Shown here piece by piece: positions 5,955 to 6,360 of a DNA stretch of 6,360 bases. The translations under genes and the position numbers were made by a program. The stretch's first letter is position 1. Each line of letters starts with the position of its first letter. Source of the DNA: Chloroflexota bacterium (GTDB taxonomy: Bacteria; Chloroflexota; Anaerolineae; UBA7937; JACPPX01); contig JACPPX010000079.1 in assembly GCA_016190785.1 (NCBI GenBank), positions 1-6,360 of the forward strand. The letters are read 5' to 3'. Under the pieces are notes generated by a model. The model did no database searches, was not told the DNA's origin, and worked only from the letters and a program-made list of their open reading frames with translations.

Positions 5955-6360
5955 TTATGCGGTACGCCTTCCTTGCCGCAAAAGGATGAGAAATCCCGCC
6001 AGCCCAAAACCCAAAAGACCCATCACTCCTCCCCAAAGACAGGCCACCCCAATACTGCCCAGATCTGGGAAATTGAACAGACCCGATCCCCCCTCGCCGG
6101 GGGTGATGGGAGCCGGGGTGACCACAACCCCGGGGAATGGCGTAGGCTCAACTTGCACCACCGTGGGCTGGTTGATGATGATCGGGGTGGGAGTGGCTTG
6201 GTCGGGAGTGACCTCTGGAGTCGGCGACTCTTCGGGGGTAGGACTGGCCACCGCACCTTGATTGGCCAGGATCACTTGCCTAAGAGGAGTCTCCTGGAAA
6301 TTACCGTCCGGGTGCACCACAGTGAGGCGGATGGTGTAAGTACCATCCCCAAAGGTGTCC
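5955..6360 (-). CDS. membrane-anchored surface protein with Pro/Thr-rich stalk (5' end outside window)
   Basis: The frame is open to the right edge, so the start is missing; the GTG at 6320 lies inside a conserved-looking stretch and is not taken as a start. About 134 C-terminal residues are visible. First comes DGTYTIRLTVVHPDGN, resembling the last strands of an Ig-like or fibronectin-like extracellular domain. Next is a Pro/Thr/Glu-rich stalk of about 50 residues with repeated PTPE/TPTP motifs (codons about 6095-6250). A single hydrophobic segment follows (about 24 residues from GVACLWGG to LILL, codons about 5979-6050), then the basic tail RQGRRTA. This layout predicts a domain outside the cell, held by a C-terminal anchor with its tail in the cytoplasm. 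I do not recognise the family, and the function depends on the missing N-terminal part. It is co-directional with pth but 109 bp away, so a shared operon is uncertain. Confidence 0.85.
   Translation of the reverse strand, partial: DTFGDGTYTIRLTVVHPDGNFQETPLRQVILANQGAVASPTPEESPTPEVTPDQATPTPIIINQPTVVQVEPTPFPGVVVTPAPITPGEGGSGLFNFPDLGSIGVACLWGGVMGLLGFGLAGFLILLRQGRRTA

Noticed and set aside
6318..6320. GTG as the start of the PT-rich protein
   Set aside because: The frame continues upstream to the window edge through a sequence that reads as domain (DGTYTIRLT), so the gene is truncated and not started here.

Overview
This window carries ordinary bacterial housekeeping and repair genes. It looks most like Chloroflexota (perhaps an Anaerolineae-like lineage), but that is an inference. 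The supports are a moderately high GC content, a surface protein with the Pro/Thr-rich stalk and C-terminal membrane anchor common in that phylum, a Gram-positive-style LexA-like palindrome, and abundant intergenic repeats of the type ending in CAGAATGACAG. No marker gene fixes the taxonomy.

Layout: the left edge (1-1192, + strand) holds the C-terminal half of the ATP-dependent protease Lon. Everything from 1717 to the right edge is read leftward (- strand): a truncated membrane-anchored protein (6360-5955), then pth, peptidyl-tRNA hydrolase (5845-5252), then mfd, the transcription-repair coupling factor (5220-1717). pth and mfd are 31 bp apart and probably co-transcribed. lon and mfd converge on a 524-bp non-coding stretch.

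That stretch (1193-1716) is the most structured part. It holds a probable lon terminator (1229-1258), an 8-bp inverted repeat (1279-1314), two leftward terminator-like hairpins that could end the mfd transcript (1487-1512 and 1432-1458), and three copies of a REP-like palindromic repeat next to the mfd stop codon. It also holds a leftward promoter, TTGACA-N18-TATACT, with a perfect 14-bp LexA-like palindrome (AGAACATTTGTTCT) exactly where transcription should begin, followed about 50-78 nt later by another hairpin with a U-tract. The promoter's -35 box lies inside the mfd terminator hairpin. Together these look like a tiny SOS-type transcription unit, possibly a small RNA of about 75-80 nt. 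This is the best candidate for something undescribed here, but it rests on sequence pattern alone.

Functionally, Lon handles protein quality control, Pth recycles peptidyl-tRNA released from stalled ribosomes, and Mfd removes stalled RNA polymerase and recruits nucleotide excision repair. All three fit a rescue/stress theme, but each is near-universal in bacteria and the grouping may mean little. No mobile element with its own genes, CRISPR array, tRNA or rRNA was seen.
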